From positions 1 to 50,832 of IMG/VR virus record IMGVR_UViG_3300009506_000047: a DNA stretch of 50,832 nt; one strand, given 5' to 3'. Positions 13,986 through 22,597 of the stretch are shown here, piece after piece (position 1 is the first letter of the stretch; each line of letters opens with the position of its first letter). The translations under genes were made by a program, and so were the position numbers. The stretch comes from a virus. Under the pieces are notes generated by a model, which had not been told where the DNA came from, did not search any database, and saw only the letters and a program-made list of their open reading frames with translations.

Positions 13986-15214
13986 AATGTCTCCTTTATT
14001 CTATCCATAACCATATCCGCCGTTATCCGCTTCATACAAATAAGCCGGTCTTTCTGGGTATCACAACAATCTAGTTGCCAGTCCCAACAAGGCGCGCATA
14101 AAGCCTGCCCTTCAATCGGATAGGTATTTTGGTAATATTTACTGTGCGCCCAGGCTCCAGTGGAACCAAAGAGCGGAAATACTTTGAGATTCTCAAGTCT
14201 AGCTCCAATATGCAACGCCGAGGTATCCACACACACAAGTATATGAGCCAATCCCAATATGGCTATATATTCCCGGATGTTTGTTTTGCAGGACAGGTTT
14301 ATAACGCCTCTGGGGGCTTTCATATAGGCATCTTTGGTATCTGTTGACATATATATGACTTTGTATCCGTCTTTTATAAATTTTTTGGCTAATTTATTCC
14401 AGTAAAACCATTGTCGGGGCTTGCCATTTGAATTCAATTGCAATACTGCTATGCGCTTATCAAAATTCCATTCTATCAGTTTTCTTGCCTGTATTATCTC
14501 CTCTGACGAGATCTGTAATTGCCTAATGGGGACCTCTGGAATATATTTCTCAGTCGCTTCATCATATGTTGATTTTATCTTGACCCCTAGCAAGTCAGCA
14601 AAGTTATCAGCTCTAGGCTTGATATATGCTATTTCTCCGAAGTCCACCTGATTTATCATGTTATAGACCTCAGTATATTGCCTTGCTACTATCGGAAGTG
14701 GCACTATTCCCTTCTTTGCATCATGTTCATATTTGGTATATAGAATCCTATTGACTAATCCCTGTTGACCGCAGAATAAGCTCGCAGCCTGGGGACTGGT
14801 CAAATAGGCTATATATTTATCAGGGAATTGTTGCCGATATTCCTCAAGCGCAAACCATGACATGAGGACATCGCCCAGGCCCTTGAACCGCGCAAAGAGA
14901 ACTTGTATTTGTCCTTCCTGTGGGTATTCATTTGGCAATCCCCAAAGCCCCCCGGTCTGGACTGCAATACCCTGCACTCGCTCCTTATGTTTATATGATT
15001 TATCTGTACCGATAGGATTATTCTCAGCATCAAAAACAATAATATCATGGTTTGTATGTATGTTTGACATTAATTCTCGCGGAACATGCCATACAATCAT
15101 CCCGGGACGTAATTGGGAGAATCGTCTTGCTCGTCCCTGATAATCATGGATTTCCTTGATTCGGTTTGTTTTGCCTTCGTAAACTATTGAAATCATTTTA
15201 ATATGTCTGCTCAT
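13982..15214 (-). CDS. Family 9 glycosyltransferase (heptosyltransferase-like), 410 aa
   Basis: An N-terminal extension of about 100 residues precedes the family core. The core opens with IQVLFARFKGLGDVLMSWFA, the loop that in heptosyltransferases contacts the acceptor. It ends with the sugar-nucleotide motif LVCVDTSALHIGARLENLKV then FPLFGST (about 340-365). A cysteine cluster (CAPCW...DCC) follows. GT9 enzymes add heptose or related sugars to lipopolysaccharide inner core; a different acceptor is possible in a phage. An alternative ATG lies 18 nt downstream. Overlaps the previous gene by 17 nt. First gene of the glycan cassette. Confidence 0.85.
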   Translation of the reverse strand: MSRHIKMISIVYEGKTNRIKEIHDYQGRARRFSQLRPGMIVWHVPRELMSNIHTNHDIIVFDAENNPIGTDKSYKHKERVQGIAVQTGGLWGLPNEYPQEGQIQVLFARFKGLGDVLMSWFALEEYRQQFPDKYIAYLTSPQAASLFCGQQGLVNRILYTKYEHDAKKGIVPLPIVARQYTEVYNMINQVDFGEIAYIKPRADNFADLLGVKIKSTYDEATEKYIPEVPIRQLQISSEEIIQARKLIEWNFDKRIAVLQLNSNGKPRQWFYWNKLAKKFIKDGYKVIYMSTDTKDAYMKAPRGVINLSCKTNIREYIAILGLAHILVCVDTSALHIGARLENLKVFPLFGSTGAWAHSKYYQNTYPIEGQALCAPCWDWQLDCCDTQKDRLICMKRITADMVMDRIKETL

Positions 15215-15629
15215 CCATCATTGCTGTTGAGGGTAAAAACCCACTGCCAAATAAAATATAAGCAATAGCAATACGCCAATCATTTCCTCCAGACCAAGCA
15301 TGATATTGAATTCTACATCCATAGCCTGTTTCTGAATCATAAGGCACTATATCTCCGTTATCATCTACCTGAATACGACAATCTACATAATAACAACGTG
15401 TACCGTATTCCGCTTCGCTATCAAAAGCGCAATATATCCATGACAAACCGGATACTATAGGAAAATCTACATCTATACCAACATATTGGTCATCCGGCCA
15501 ATCATGTGATGTTCCGGTATCCGTTACATTTTCAATCCAGACTCTTCCAGTATATGCTATGTTGATATGATGCGCGAATGGATCCCGGATATGCGATTCT
15601 AAATCTGTAGCTTGTCTTATATCTCTCAT
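15198..15629 (-). CDS. Hypothetical tail-associated protein, 143 aa
   Basis: I do not recognise the family. The sequence is rich in aspartate, tyrosine and tryptophan, lacks membrane helices, and ends with a glycine-rich segment and MMDEQTY. Overlaps the end of the baseplate hub gene by 4 nt, so it is probably a virion protein of the tail tip or a chaperone for it. Sits at the border between tail genes and the glycan cassette. Confidence 0.65.
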   Translation of the reverse strand: MRDIRQATDLESHIRDPFAHHINIAYTGRVWIENVTDTGTSHDWPDDQYVGIDVDFPIVSGLSWIYCAFDSEAEYGTRCYYVDCRIQVDDNGDIVPYDSETGYGCRIQYHAWSGGNDWRIAIAYILFGSGFLPSTAMMDEQTY

Positions 15630-16864
15630 GATGCTAATTCAAAAGCCGCTGGCTTCCTTCCTACAATATTAGTTGTTCCTTCTGCTGGATTAAGTATTAT
15701 TGATTCACACACAAACGTTTCATCTGATAGCTCTGTTTTGCCCTCTGTGACAGTAAAGAGTCGGCCTGGACGCACTATATACCCAATTGCGGTAGTCTTT
15801 GTCCTAATGAGCATATTAGGCACATTTATAATGCTGATAATATCACTGGCAAATTGTGTTGCGCTGGCATCGCTTCCGTCATTATCATGCCATATTGAAC
15901 GGGAATCGAATAATCTGTCCCTATTGCCATAATTATCGTAGCTTCCAGCCGATACCCCGGCATTTGTCCATTTTCCATTCATCCATTGGAAACGGGAATT
16001 GACCGTCACTTTATTATATAATTTATCGGCATCAATTTCCATTGCAAAATCAAGCATATTAGAATGATCCAATGTGGCGTAATCGGCTTCAAAATCATGT
16101 TTTAGATGAAAGTGAAGCCTTCCAAGTTCATCAATGCCTATATATAGATTAGAATAATCCGCTATTTGCGCTAAGATGTCCCGTATCGTTCCCCCAGATT
16201 CGGAAAAACTCAAGGAATATCCTAAATTATCACAATCCACCCAAGCAGTTGCCCATGAAGCATAATCTATATCTGGATTCCCTGGGGCTGCCAGGCCATC
16301 CAATGTTGAATAAGCTGTAATTGTATTCCATATCAAATCAAGTGGATTCTGCCGCCTAAATGCGGACCAGTCTGATTCGCTATATGATGAATATACTGCA
16401 CTTCGATTGTGCGGCTTGCCTACTGGATTATCCTGCGTCCCTACTCTAGTATTTAACAATTCCGTTAATTTGTCAACTAAATATAGCGTTACCGTATCAT
16501 TGGAAAATATTACTTTCCTCACAATACCAGTATATAACAATTGGGAATCATCAGCCCCGGCAAGAGAACAATATAGGGAGACTATCGAGGAAAAAGCATC
16601 TTCCTGATCAACTGCATCCCGGAAAATTGACCAATCTGAGCTATCATGCACAACTAATGTCGCGGAGCCGGGTTGTAATAAGGTGGGGATATTGATTGAG
16701 TCAACACGAATTAAATCACTTTTTGTGGAGCCTTCAAAAGTATAATAAAGATCAAAGGTCACATGCGAACTACTCAGAGTATCTATATAATCATCTGAGC
16801 CTGTTTCATCAAATAATAGAGTATCAAAGACACCAAAATCAAATCCATATCCAGTAAATGGCAT
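15626..16864 (-). CDS. Baseplate hub-like tail protein, 412 aa
   Basis: After an N-terminal tail-tube-like beta domain, the middle carries the pattern of gpD/gp27-type hub proteins (ILAQIADYSNLYIGIDELGRLHFH, then LDFAMEIDADKLYNKVTVNSR, about 225-300). The C-terminal domain has GRLFTVTEGKTELSDETFVCESI. Such proteins form the ring that closes the tail tube and holds the spikes. Located directly after tape measure and a short tail protein, which is the usual order. Confidence 0.65.
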   Translation of the reverse strand: MPFTGYGFDFGVFDTLLFDETGSDDYIDTLSSSHVTFDLYYTFEGSTKSDLIRVDSINIPTLLQPGSATLVVHDSSDWSIFRDAVDQEDAFSSIVSLYCSLAGADDSQLLYTGIVRKVIFSNDTVTLYLVDKLTELLNTRVGTQDNPVGKPHNRSAVYSSYSESDWSAFRRQNPLDLIWNTITAYSTLDGLAAPGNPDIDYASWATAWVDCDNLGYSLSFSESGGTIRDILAQIADYSNLYIGIDELGRLHFHLKHDFEADYATLDHSNMLDFAMEIDADKLYNKVTVNSRFQWMNGKWTNAGVSAGSYDNYGNRDRLFDSRSIWHDNDGSDASATQFASDIISIINVPNMLIRTKTTAIGYIVRPGRLFTVTEGKTELSDETFVCESIILNPAEGTTNIVGRKPAAFELAS

Positions 16865-16865
16865 C

Positions 16866-17234
16866 TTATGTCTCCTGTATAATTAAAGTACCTTCATATT
16901 TGGTAATCCATCCCGTGCCAAACATCATATTGAGTGGAGCTTGTTCATTCATTAATATAACTGATTTGGTTACACCCGGAGAATTAACTAAATCAGGAGT
17001 AAATGTCAAAGTATAGCCAGCCTTCCACCAAGCATCAACAAAGACCGAATCGGCATAGGCGACATTATTTACCGGCACTTCCCATCTAAGCTTGGTAGAC
17101 CAGTCATAAGTATAGATAGTCCCATCCATAGCTATATGTCTAGCACGATTATATGCAGTAGGTATAATAAAACCCTCTCTTGGTGAAAAGTCTACTGAAT
17201 TACCTCCATATGTTAATCGCATATAATCTGCCAT
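16866..17234 (-). CDS. Minor tail protein (distal-tail-like), 122 aa
   Basis: A compact beta-rich protein with RLTYGGNSVDFSPREGFIIP near the start and GTGWITKYEGTLIIQE at the end. It lies between tape measure and hub, the place of distal tail proteins in siphoviruses. Assignment rests mainly on position. Ribosome site TAGGTGAATT. Confidence 0.55.
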   Translation of the reverse strand: MADYMRLTYGGNSVDFSPREGFIIPTAYNRARHIAMDGTIYTYDWSTKLRWEVPVNNVAYADSVFVDAWWKAGYTLTFTPDLVNSPGVTKSVILMNEQAPLNMMFGTGWITKYEGTLIIQET

Positions 17235-17241
17235 AATTCAC

Positions 17242-19803
17242 CTACATAGTATAACCTGATGCCCTAGCCTCATTTAATGCTGGCAACAATTTAGTTTTAA
17301 TAAATTGACTGACTTCCTTTTCTCCTACTCTGGAAAGGTCGGCATAAGGCAAGGTAATATTTAGATTCTGTATATTTAGCCCTCCGCCACCCCGGATTTC
17401 AACTGGCACTTTACCGCTCTTCAATGGAATCACAGCCTCATCACTTTGTCCCTCGCCTATCATGGCAAGTGTCGGTTGCTTATATATCCCACCCCCGGCA
17501 AGTCGTGGAATCTTAAAACCGCCTTTGGCTATGCCACCATCAGCAAAAGCCGGGCCTAATTGAGCGACATCGAATAATCCTGCAAGCCCAAGTCCGGCCG
17601 CAGGATTGGCAACCCCAATTAGTTGCACCAAACTGCGAATGGCTTTTGACAATATCACATCTCTGATTAAGCTTTCCATTAATCGCTTAAATATCCCTTT
17701 GATTGAATCAGCAAAACTCCTAAAAGCATTTTCACTATCAGACAAACCATCAATCCACAAAGATACAAAATCATCTGAAACAGAATATAAAGAACTACTC
17801 AATGTTGATAGGGTTTCTGTAAATGCCTTTCCCCACTCTTTCGTTGTGCTTATAAGCTCATCCATGTCTGCATTAGCTTGATTTATCACCTTAAAGGTCT
17901 CGTTCCATTGATAAAGCCCGGTATTCATGCCCTTATCATTGCGTGGGATACCGCCCTTATCGGTTGCCCCTGTCAATCCTTTCCATATTGCATCAATTCC
18001 AGCTTTCTGTTTTTTGGCATCGGCTATGCGATCTTCGCGTTGCTTTCGACGCTCATTTTTCTCTCTGGTATAGGCATCTTGAAAAGCCCTGGATTGCTCA
18101 TCAAAGCTGGCAATAGCAAACCGATATTGTTCCTGCAAGCCCTCCTTAAATATCTTTAACTTTTTATCCTTTACATCCTTTTCTTGCTTGATTAAATCCT
18201 CTCCCTGCTTTTTGTAGGAAGCCGTCAAGTCATTAATCATTTCTTTATATGCCGCTTGCAATTCGACCTGTATAGCTTTTTTGCGTTCTGCTGTCGTTTC
18301 AGCATCGGCTAATTCTGCTTCCAGAGCTTCTTTAGTTGCCCTATATGTTTCCTGTATTGTTTTCTGCTCTCTGGCGTAATCACTGCCAGGCATACCCATT
18401 ATATTCGCCATTCTCAATCTGGATTGAGCGGATAATATATCTATAATGCCCTTTAGGTTAGATTTGTATTCATTAACGCTGTTGATATTTTCCGGTGTTG
18501 GCGGCCCGAAAACTTCACCTATTGCACCAGTTTTACCAATTAGACTCTGATATTCCTTATTAAGTAATAATAAGACATCATCTAATTTTCTATTATTAGT
18601 TAAATTTAATCCTGTCAGTTCATTTAAGCGTTTAAGATTGATACCCAAATCACCAAGTGATAAATTGGCTTTTTCAAATCCGGTGACCTGTGTGGGAAAC
18701 ATCCCTAACGCTTCTTTTAAATTATTTATGCGTTCCTTATCAACTTTTTCAATGATAATCTTCATATTTATTGGCTTGGATGCGGCATCGGCTATGCGTT
18801 TAATAGCAAATGTCAATGAAACAGCCGCCAATATTGCCGCCCCAATTGGTGTAGCTACTAGCCATGAAAGAGAAGAGCCAAGAACAGCAATCCCGGCCTT
18901 TACTTTGGATATTATTGCCGCTAGTCCTGCCAGCCCTGCAATTATTCCCGCAGTAGCGCCAATGCCAGCCGTTCCCCATGCTATCCATGATTTTGTTGTA
19001 TCTGATAAACTTTTGACTTTTTCTGTAATATCCGCCAAATCATTCAATATTTTAGCAAAAGTTGGCAAAAGTACATCGCCCAGTGTCGCCTTTAACTGGT
19101 ATAATGAATCATTAAAATTATCAATGGCATTTTGTGTGCCACCTGTGACGCGCGATTGTTTGGCTAACTGATCAGTCACTTTGGCGATTAACTGACTGGC
19201 GGTTACTCCACTTTTCGCTAAATCTTCCACAGGTGTATTATCGAATGCCAAAGCGATATATTTTCTAAGTGATGGCATGGATTCAGATATTTGTCGGATG
19301 TCCTGTCCCCAACCACTTGCCTTACCTCTTATCTGCGTTAATTGGACGATTACCCGCTCAAGCTCAGAACGTCCACCGCCGAATTTGACAATCTCATTTC
19401 CCCACTCCCGCATTATGCGCTTAGATTCTGCGAAACTAAAATTCAATGCTTGCAGGGAAGTTGCACCTTTTACCAATTCGGGAAGCCCTAAGCCCGGCAT
19501 CTTGGCAAGCTCAATCAATTCCTTGAATTGCCTGTTGGCTTCTTGCGTACTACCTGTTACAGCAATAAGGCTGAGTTTCATCTTTTCAATAGAGCCTGCC
19601 GCTCCGATAAATGACTTAGTTAATAAGCTCGCACCGGCGGCAACTGCACCAGAAAAAGCGGCAATGGCTAATCTGCCTGATTCTTTAGCACGCTTCTCTA
19701 TATTATCAAAGTGCTTGTCTAGACTTGAACGCATCTGATTTAGATTGCGCTGTAAGTCCTTTAGTTCTAGCTTGACTGTGACAAAGGCTTCTGCAAGTTC
19801 CAT
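17242..19803 (-). CDS. Tape measure protein, 853 aa
   Basis: Starts with a coiled coil (LKDLQRNLNQMRSSLDKHFD), then a hydrophobic segment and the TMP N-terminal domain (about 60-240, including RQISESMPSLRKYIALAFDN). A membrane-like helical region lies at about 265-335. Long charged coils follow (about 455-620), then a glycine-rich C-terminal part (FADGGIAKGGFKIPRLAGGG). By the usual rule of about 0.15 nm per residue the tail would be near 130 nm. It follows the tail chaperone genes directly (TAG then ATG). Confidence 0.9.
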   Translation of the reverse strand: MELAEAFVTVKLELKDLQRNLNQMRSSLDKHFDNIEKRAKESGRLAIAAFSGAVAAGASLLTKSFIGAAGSIEKMKLSLIAVTGSTQEANRQFKELIELAKMPGLGLPELVKGATSLQALNFSFAESKRIMREWGNEIVKFGGGRSELERVIVQLTQIRGKASGWGQDIRQISESMPSLRKYIALAFDNTPVEDLAKSGVTASQLIAKVTDQLAKQSRVTGGTQNAIDNFNDSLYQLKATLGDVLLPTFAKILNDLADITEKVKSLSDTTKSWIAWGTAGIGATAGIIAGLAGLAAIISKVKAGIAVLGSSLSWLVATPIGAAILAAVSLTFAIKRIADAASKPINMKIIIEKVDKERINNLKEALGMFPTQVTGFEKANLSLGDLGINLKRLNELTGLNLTNNRKLDDVLLLLNKEYQSLIGKTGAIGEVFGPPTPENINSVNEYKSNLKGIIDILSAQSRLRMANIMGMPGSDYAREQKTIQETYRATKEALEAELADAETTAERKKAIQVELQAAYKEMINDLTASYKKQGEDLIKQEKDVKDKKLKIFKEGLQEQYRFAIASFDEQSRAFQDAYTREKNERRKQREDRIADAKKQKAGIDAIWKGLTGATDKGGIPRNDKGMNTGLYQWNETFKVINQANADMDELISTTKEWGKAFTETLSTLSSSLYSVSDDFVSLWIDGLSDSENAFRSFADSIKGIFKRLMESLIRDVILSKAIRSLVQLIGVANPAAGLGLAGLFDVAQLGPAFADGGIAKGGFKIPRLAGGGIYKQPTLAMIGEGQSDEAVIPLKSGKVPVEIRGGGGLNIQNLNITLPYADLSRVGEKEVSQFIKTKLLPALNEARASGYTM

Positions 19804-20052
19804 CTATTTCATCCCTCTTGGCATCTTTAGCCCATATTTTTTAGCTTCTTCTAATAGGTCTTGATTGTTGGATGATCTTGATTCTGAGCTACCATTAAAA
19901 AGTTTTTCAATCTCAGGTATCGCCTTGATGTCATTGAGATATTGCTCTAAAGTCATTTGTCTGATCTCCCTTTTGCCATACCCATAATAGCGTCTTAAAA
20001 GAGGGAAGCCAAACTTGAAATCTATGGGCTTCCCTCTTGTGGCAGAATGGGA
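19804..20052 (-). CDS. Frameshift extension of tail assembly chaperone (gpGT-like)
   Basis: Eighty-two codons in the -1 frame relative to the short chaperone. The join gives ...QTANP then SHSATRGKPIDFKFGFPLL and RRYYGYGKREIRQMTLEQYL, ending PRGMK just before the tape measure ATG. Fused product would be 211 residues. It has an internal ATG but, as in lambda gpG/gpGT, synthesis through -1 slippage is expected. The long form is thought to bind both tail tube and tape measure during assembly. Confidence 0.75.
   Translation of the reverse strand, partial: SHSATRGKPIDFKFGFPLLRRYYGYGKREIRQMTLEQYLNDIKAIPEIEKLFNGSSESRSSNNQDLLEEAKKYGLKMPRGMK
19999..20038 (-). promoter_or_regulatory. Stem-loop stimulating -1 frameshift
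   Basis: A perfect 12-bp stem (AAGAGGGAAGCC / GGCTTCCCTCTT) with a 16-nt loop, starting about 13 nt downstream of the slippery heptamer. The short chaperone's stop codon lies in the loop. Confidence 0.75.
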
Positions 20053-20438
20053 GGGTTTGCGGTCTGGTCAACTCCCGGCATCAATGCGGTAAATCGCTCT
20101 ATCATACCATCCATACTTAAAACTGCTTTAATATCATCCGGCGTTAAATCTTTATTAACATCCAAGCAGCGCCGCAGCATGAAAGCTATGCCAGCAGGCT
20201 TTTGTAACTCTTCAAATATCTTTTCGTATGAAATATCTTCATTCATTATCTGATTTATCATATCCTTCCGCTCCTGCGGTTCAAGACTTTTGAGTATTTC
20301 AGACAATGACTTAAGTTTCTGATGCCTCAATACTTCGGTATATTCACCTAAATCATCAATGATGATTTTTCGCATCCTAAGTGTTTTACCATTTATTTCA
20401 ATGATTCTATCTGTACCTATTGCTTCGCTTGCCCCCAT
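20022..20438 (-). CDS. Tail assembly chaperone, short form (gpG-like), 138 aa
   Basis: Beta-rich N-terminus (IIEINGKTLRMRKIIIDDLGEY) followed by helices (LEPQERKDMINQIMNEDISY..., LRRCLDVNKDLTPDDI), typical of the domain of gpG-type chaperones. It lies between tail tube and tape measure. Codons 127-129 (GCA AAC CCT) contain the X XXY YYZ slippery site AAACCCT at 20052..20058, so a fraction of ribosomes should continue into the -1 frame extension. Confidence 0.75.
   Translation of the reverse strand: MGASEAIGTDRIIEINGKTLRMRKIIIDDLGEYTEVLRHQKLKSLSEILKSLEPQERKDMINQIMNEDISYEKIFEELQKPAGIAFMLRRCLDVNKDLTPDDIKAVLSMDGMIERFTALMPGVDQTANPPILPQEGSP
20052..20058 (-). promoter_or_regulatory. Slippery heptamer A AAC CCT
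   Basis: Fits the X XXY YYZ rule in the frame of the short chaperone, 22 codons-worth of sequence upstream of the open -1 frame's conserved-looking part and 13-15 nt before a strong stem. Confidence 0.7.
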
Positions 20439-20464
20439 TTTATAGCTCCTTTTTTTATTTTATT

Positions 20465-21127
20465 CTACCATGCAATTGATTGAGTCTGAGTTTGCAATGG
20501 CCCAATACCGGTAAAAGTAATAGTCTCCTCAACTATTCCGTCAATTGGCACGCTGGTGCTTATTCCAGATACATAAGCGGGGCCTTCCAAAAAATAGGCG
20601 TTTGTCACATCGGGACTGGCATCATACCTGACGAAAAACCGCACCCAAACAACAGTTCCGAAATCATCATCTGGTGTTGTATCATCTGTTAGGTAATGGC
20701 GATCTGCTGTCGCTGTCCATGCCTTAATGCCTGCGATAAACGTTCTATAGCCGGCATCGCTGAAATCTGTCACATCCAGCATATCAACACCATTATCCAA
20801 TGTCCAATTATGAAAGCCTGCTATTTCGGTCCCAGGGCGTTTTTCATATACCCAGACTTTATCGCCTGCGGCTTCGGCAGTCAGTGAATCGCCGGCATCT
20901 AGTGTAAGCGTTCCATCAGCCCGGCTCGCAACGGTATAATCTCCATCATTAGATGTTGAGCCATAGACCGTAATCTCGGTGCTATCAGTAAAGCCATTTG
21001 CAAGCGTAAAGCCACTTGCAGTATCGGTAATCGTATCAGGATTACTATCTACAAAGGCAATAGTTAAGCCATAATTCAAAGCACCGGCTTTATATATAGC
21101 CCCTGTCGTTCCATTGAGTTCAGCCAT
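20465..21127 (-). CDS. Major tail tube protein B with inserted domain, 220 aa
   Basis: Shares with the upstream 121-residue protein the segments VDMLDxTDFxDxGYRTF and the C-terminal VSGIS...DGIVE...FTG pattern. It differs by an insertion at about residues 26-95 (VDSNPDTITDTASGF ... GDKVWVYEKR), a beta-rich module seen in other phage tail and head proteins. Probably a tube paralogue or a decorated tube variant. Ribosome site is close upstream of ATG. Confidence 0.75.
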   Translation of the reverse strand: MAELNGTTGAIYKAGALNYGLTIAFVDSNPDTITDTASGFTLANGFTDSTEITVYGSTSNDGDYTVASRADGTLTLDAGDSLTAEAAGDKVWVYEKRPGTEIAGFHNWTLDNGVDMLDVTDFSDAGYRTFIAGIKAWTATADRHYLTDDTTPDDDFGTVVWVRFFVRYDASPDVTNAYFLEGPAYVSGISTSVPIDGIVEETITFTGIGPLQTQTQSIAW

Positions 21128-21140
21128 TCAGATCACCGCC

Positions 21141-21506
21141 TTATGGTGTTGTATCTATAGTGATAGTCCCTGAGAATGTAAATGACGCAGTACATTCTAC
21201 TATACCATCAACGGCTGTGCTATAACTTATTCCACTTAGAAAAGCAGTACCGTTTAAGCCTAATCCAGTAGTAACCAATAGCGTCAATGTCGCACTGTCG
21301 CCCAATGCCGCTGTATTAGCGACATCCCAGTTATAGGTCACTGTTGCAGTGCCGCCTTTTAAGCCACCCTTAAAAGTTCTATATCCGCCATCGCCAAAAT
21401 CAGTAATATCAAGCATATCAACAGAAATATCGGATGTCCACTGCTTCGCGCTTGTCTGGAAATTTGTAAATGTTATTGATCCGCCATATCCTGCAAGTTC
21501 TGCCAT
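21141..21506 (-). CDS. Major tail tube protein A, 121 aa
   Basis: Compact beta protein starting MAELAGYGGSITFTNF, with DMLDITDFGDGGYRTFKGGL and DGIVECTASFTFSGTI. The size and position (after the tail terminator and before the chaperone) fit a minimal tail tube subunit. It is followed by a longer paralogue, so the tail may contain two kinds of tube subunits. Confidence 0.75.
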   Translation of the reverse strand: MAELAGYGGSITFTNFQTSAKQWTSDISVDMLDITDFGDGGYRTFKGGLKGGTATVTYNWDVANTAALGDSATLTLLVTTGLGLNGTAFLSGISYSTAVDGIVECTASFTFSGTITIDTTP

Positions 21507-21519
21507 TTTCTTTCACCTC

Positions 21520-21903
21520 TTAAACGGCTTTCATAATCTCATATTCTATTATGAACATGAAAGCCTCGTCTGTTTCATCCGGCAGTAATCGCTCCATACG
21601 CCGGATCATTTTATACTTCTTTGAGTCATCATCTGTTATCGTTGCATTGTCAAAAACTACTATAAATTTATCGTGAATATCATTAGCTTCCGCTGTATCA
21701 TCAGCAAAAATGCTGAATTGAAAGAAGCAATGGTCATAAGCCCAGTCAAAAGTAAAATCTGGCCTGCTACCCACTAGCGTAACTACACAATATGGCATAT
21801 CCGCTCTTGGCGGTGCTTTCGTGCTATATATCCTCGGTAGTGCCGCCTTAAGCGTTGCATTGGCGTTCCAGAGCGTCTTAATGCCTTCGAATATATCGGT
21901 CAT
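21520..21903 (-). CDS. Tail terminator-like protein, 127 aa
   Basis: LWNANATLKAALPRIYSTKAPPRADMPYCVV followed by a beta core (FFQFSIFADDTAEANDIHDK) resembles the DUF3168/tail-completion family that caps the tail tube. Overlaps the gp10-like gene by 4 nt and precedes the tube genes, the standard order. Confidence 0.7.
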   Translation of the reverse strand: MTDIFEGIKTLWNANATLKAALPRIYSTKAPPRADMPYCVVTLVGSRPDFTFDWAYDHCFFQFSIFADDTAEANDIHDKFIVVFDNATITDDDSKKYKMIRRMERLLPDETDEAFMFIIEYEIMKAV

Positions 21904-22256
21904 GCCCTATTCCTCACAAAATCTTCTACCATTGACTCGAAGCTGGCTTCTTGCGCTGTCCCGCCCTTATACCCGATAACGCCATACAAAGCGGGCCTGA
22001 GATATGGCCTAGGGGACATTTTCCGCGTCCCAAGCTCCACATAAGGAGCATATTTAACATTGGTTCCAACTCTACCAACTATGTTTTTGTCGTTTATCTC
22101 GACTTCGGTTGTTATGCTTCGCCTCAATTGCCCTGTATCTACAGGTACAATCATCTTTGCCCCTCGCTCAACCAGATAGCATATTTTCTGAACATGCTGA
22201 AAGCCGGACTTCTCGGCGGCTGTCATTAATTCCTTATCATTCCATTTCTTTATCAT
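21900..22256 (-). CDS. HK97 gp10-like head-tail protein, 118 aa
   Basis: Contains the family hallmarks VPVDTGQLRRSI, VGTNVKYAPYVELGTRKMSPRPYLRPAL. HK97 gp10 family members act at the head-tail joint or in tail completion. Overlaps both neighbours by 4 nt. Confidence 0.85.
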   Translation of the reverse strand: MIKKWNDKELMTAAEKSGFQHVQKICYLVERGAKMIVPVDTGQLRRSITTEVEINDKNIVGRVGTNVKYAPYVELGTRKMSPRPYLRPALYGVIGYKGGTAQEASFESMVEDFVRNRA

Positions 22257-22597
22257 TCAGCATCAATTATCCTTAGATAAACTTCGTAATGATGATTGCC
22301 TATCAAATCATGTTTTTCAACGCCTATGATATTATAATTGTCTGATGCAATCTGAATTCTGTTTGGCTCTATCAATTTAGCTCTTTCGGAACTGGTCAAA
22401 GCATTATAATCAATGAATAAAATATATTTCCCGAAAGCAGTATCTTTGCCATCTGCCTGACGTTCAGAACGTGTTACTGATTGAAAAACACCCTTAAAGG
22501 TCTTTATTGTTGTCCATGAATTGGAAACATCCATACCATCACCGATTGATGTAGATAATTCCTGTAGCTTGCAAGTTGTTTTATTGCCATATACCAT
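22253..22597 (-). CDS. Head closure/adaptor protein, 114 aa
   Basis: A small beta-barrel-type protein with FKGVFQSVTRSERQADGKD and a hydrophobic beta C-terminus (HHYEVYLRIID). Size, order and composition fit the SPP1 gp16-like stopper that closes the connector. Start overlaps the previous stop (TAATG). Confidence 0.65.
   Translation of the reverse strand: MVYGNKTTCKLQELSTSIGDGMDVSNSWTTIKTFKGVFQSVTRSERQADGKDTAFGKYILFIDYNALTSSERAKLIEPNRIQIASDNYNIIGVEKHDLIGNHHYEVYLRIIDAE

Noticed and set aside
18638-19171. Plus-strand frame of 177 codons inside the tape measure gene
   Set aside because: Antisense shadow caused by the alanine/glycine-rich tape measure coding.
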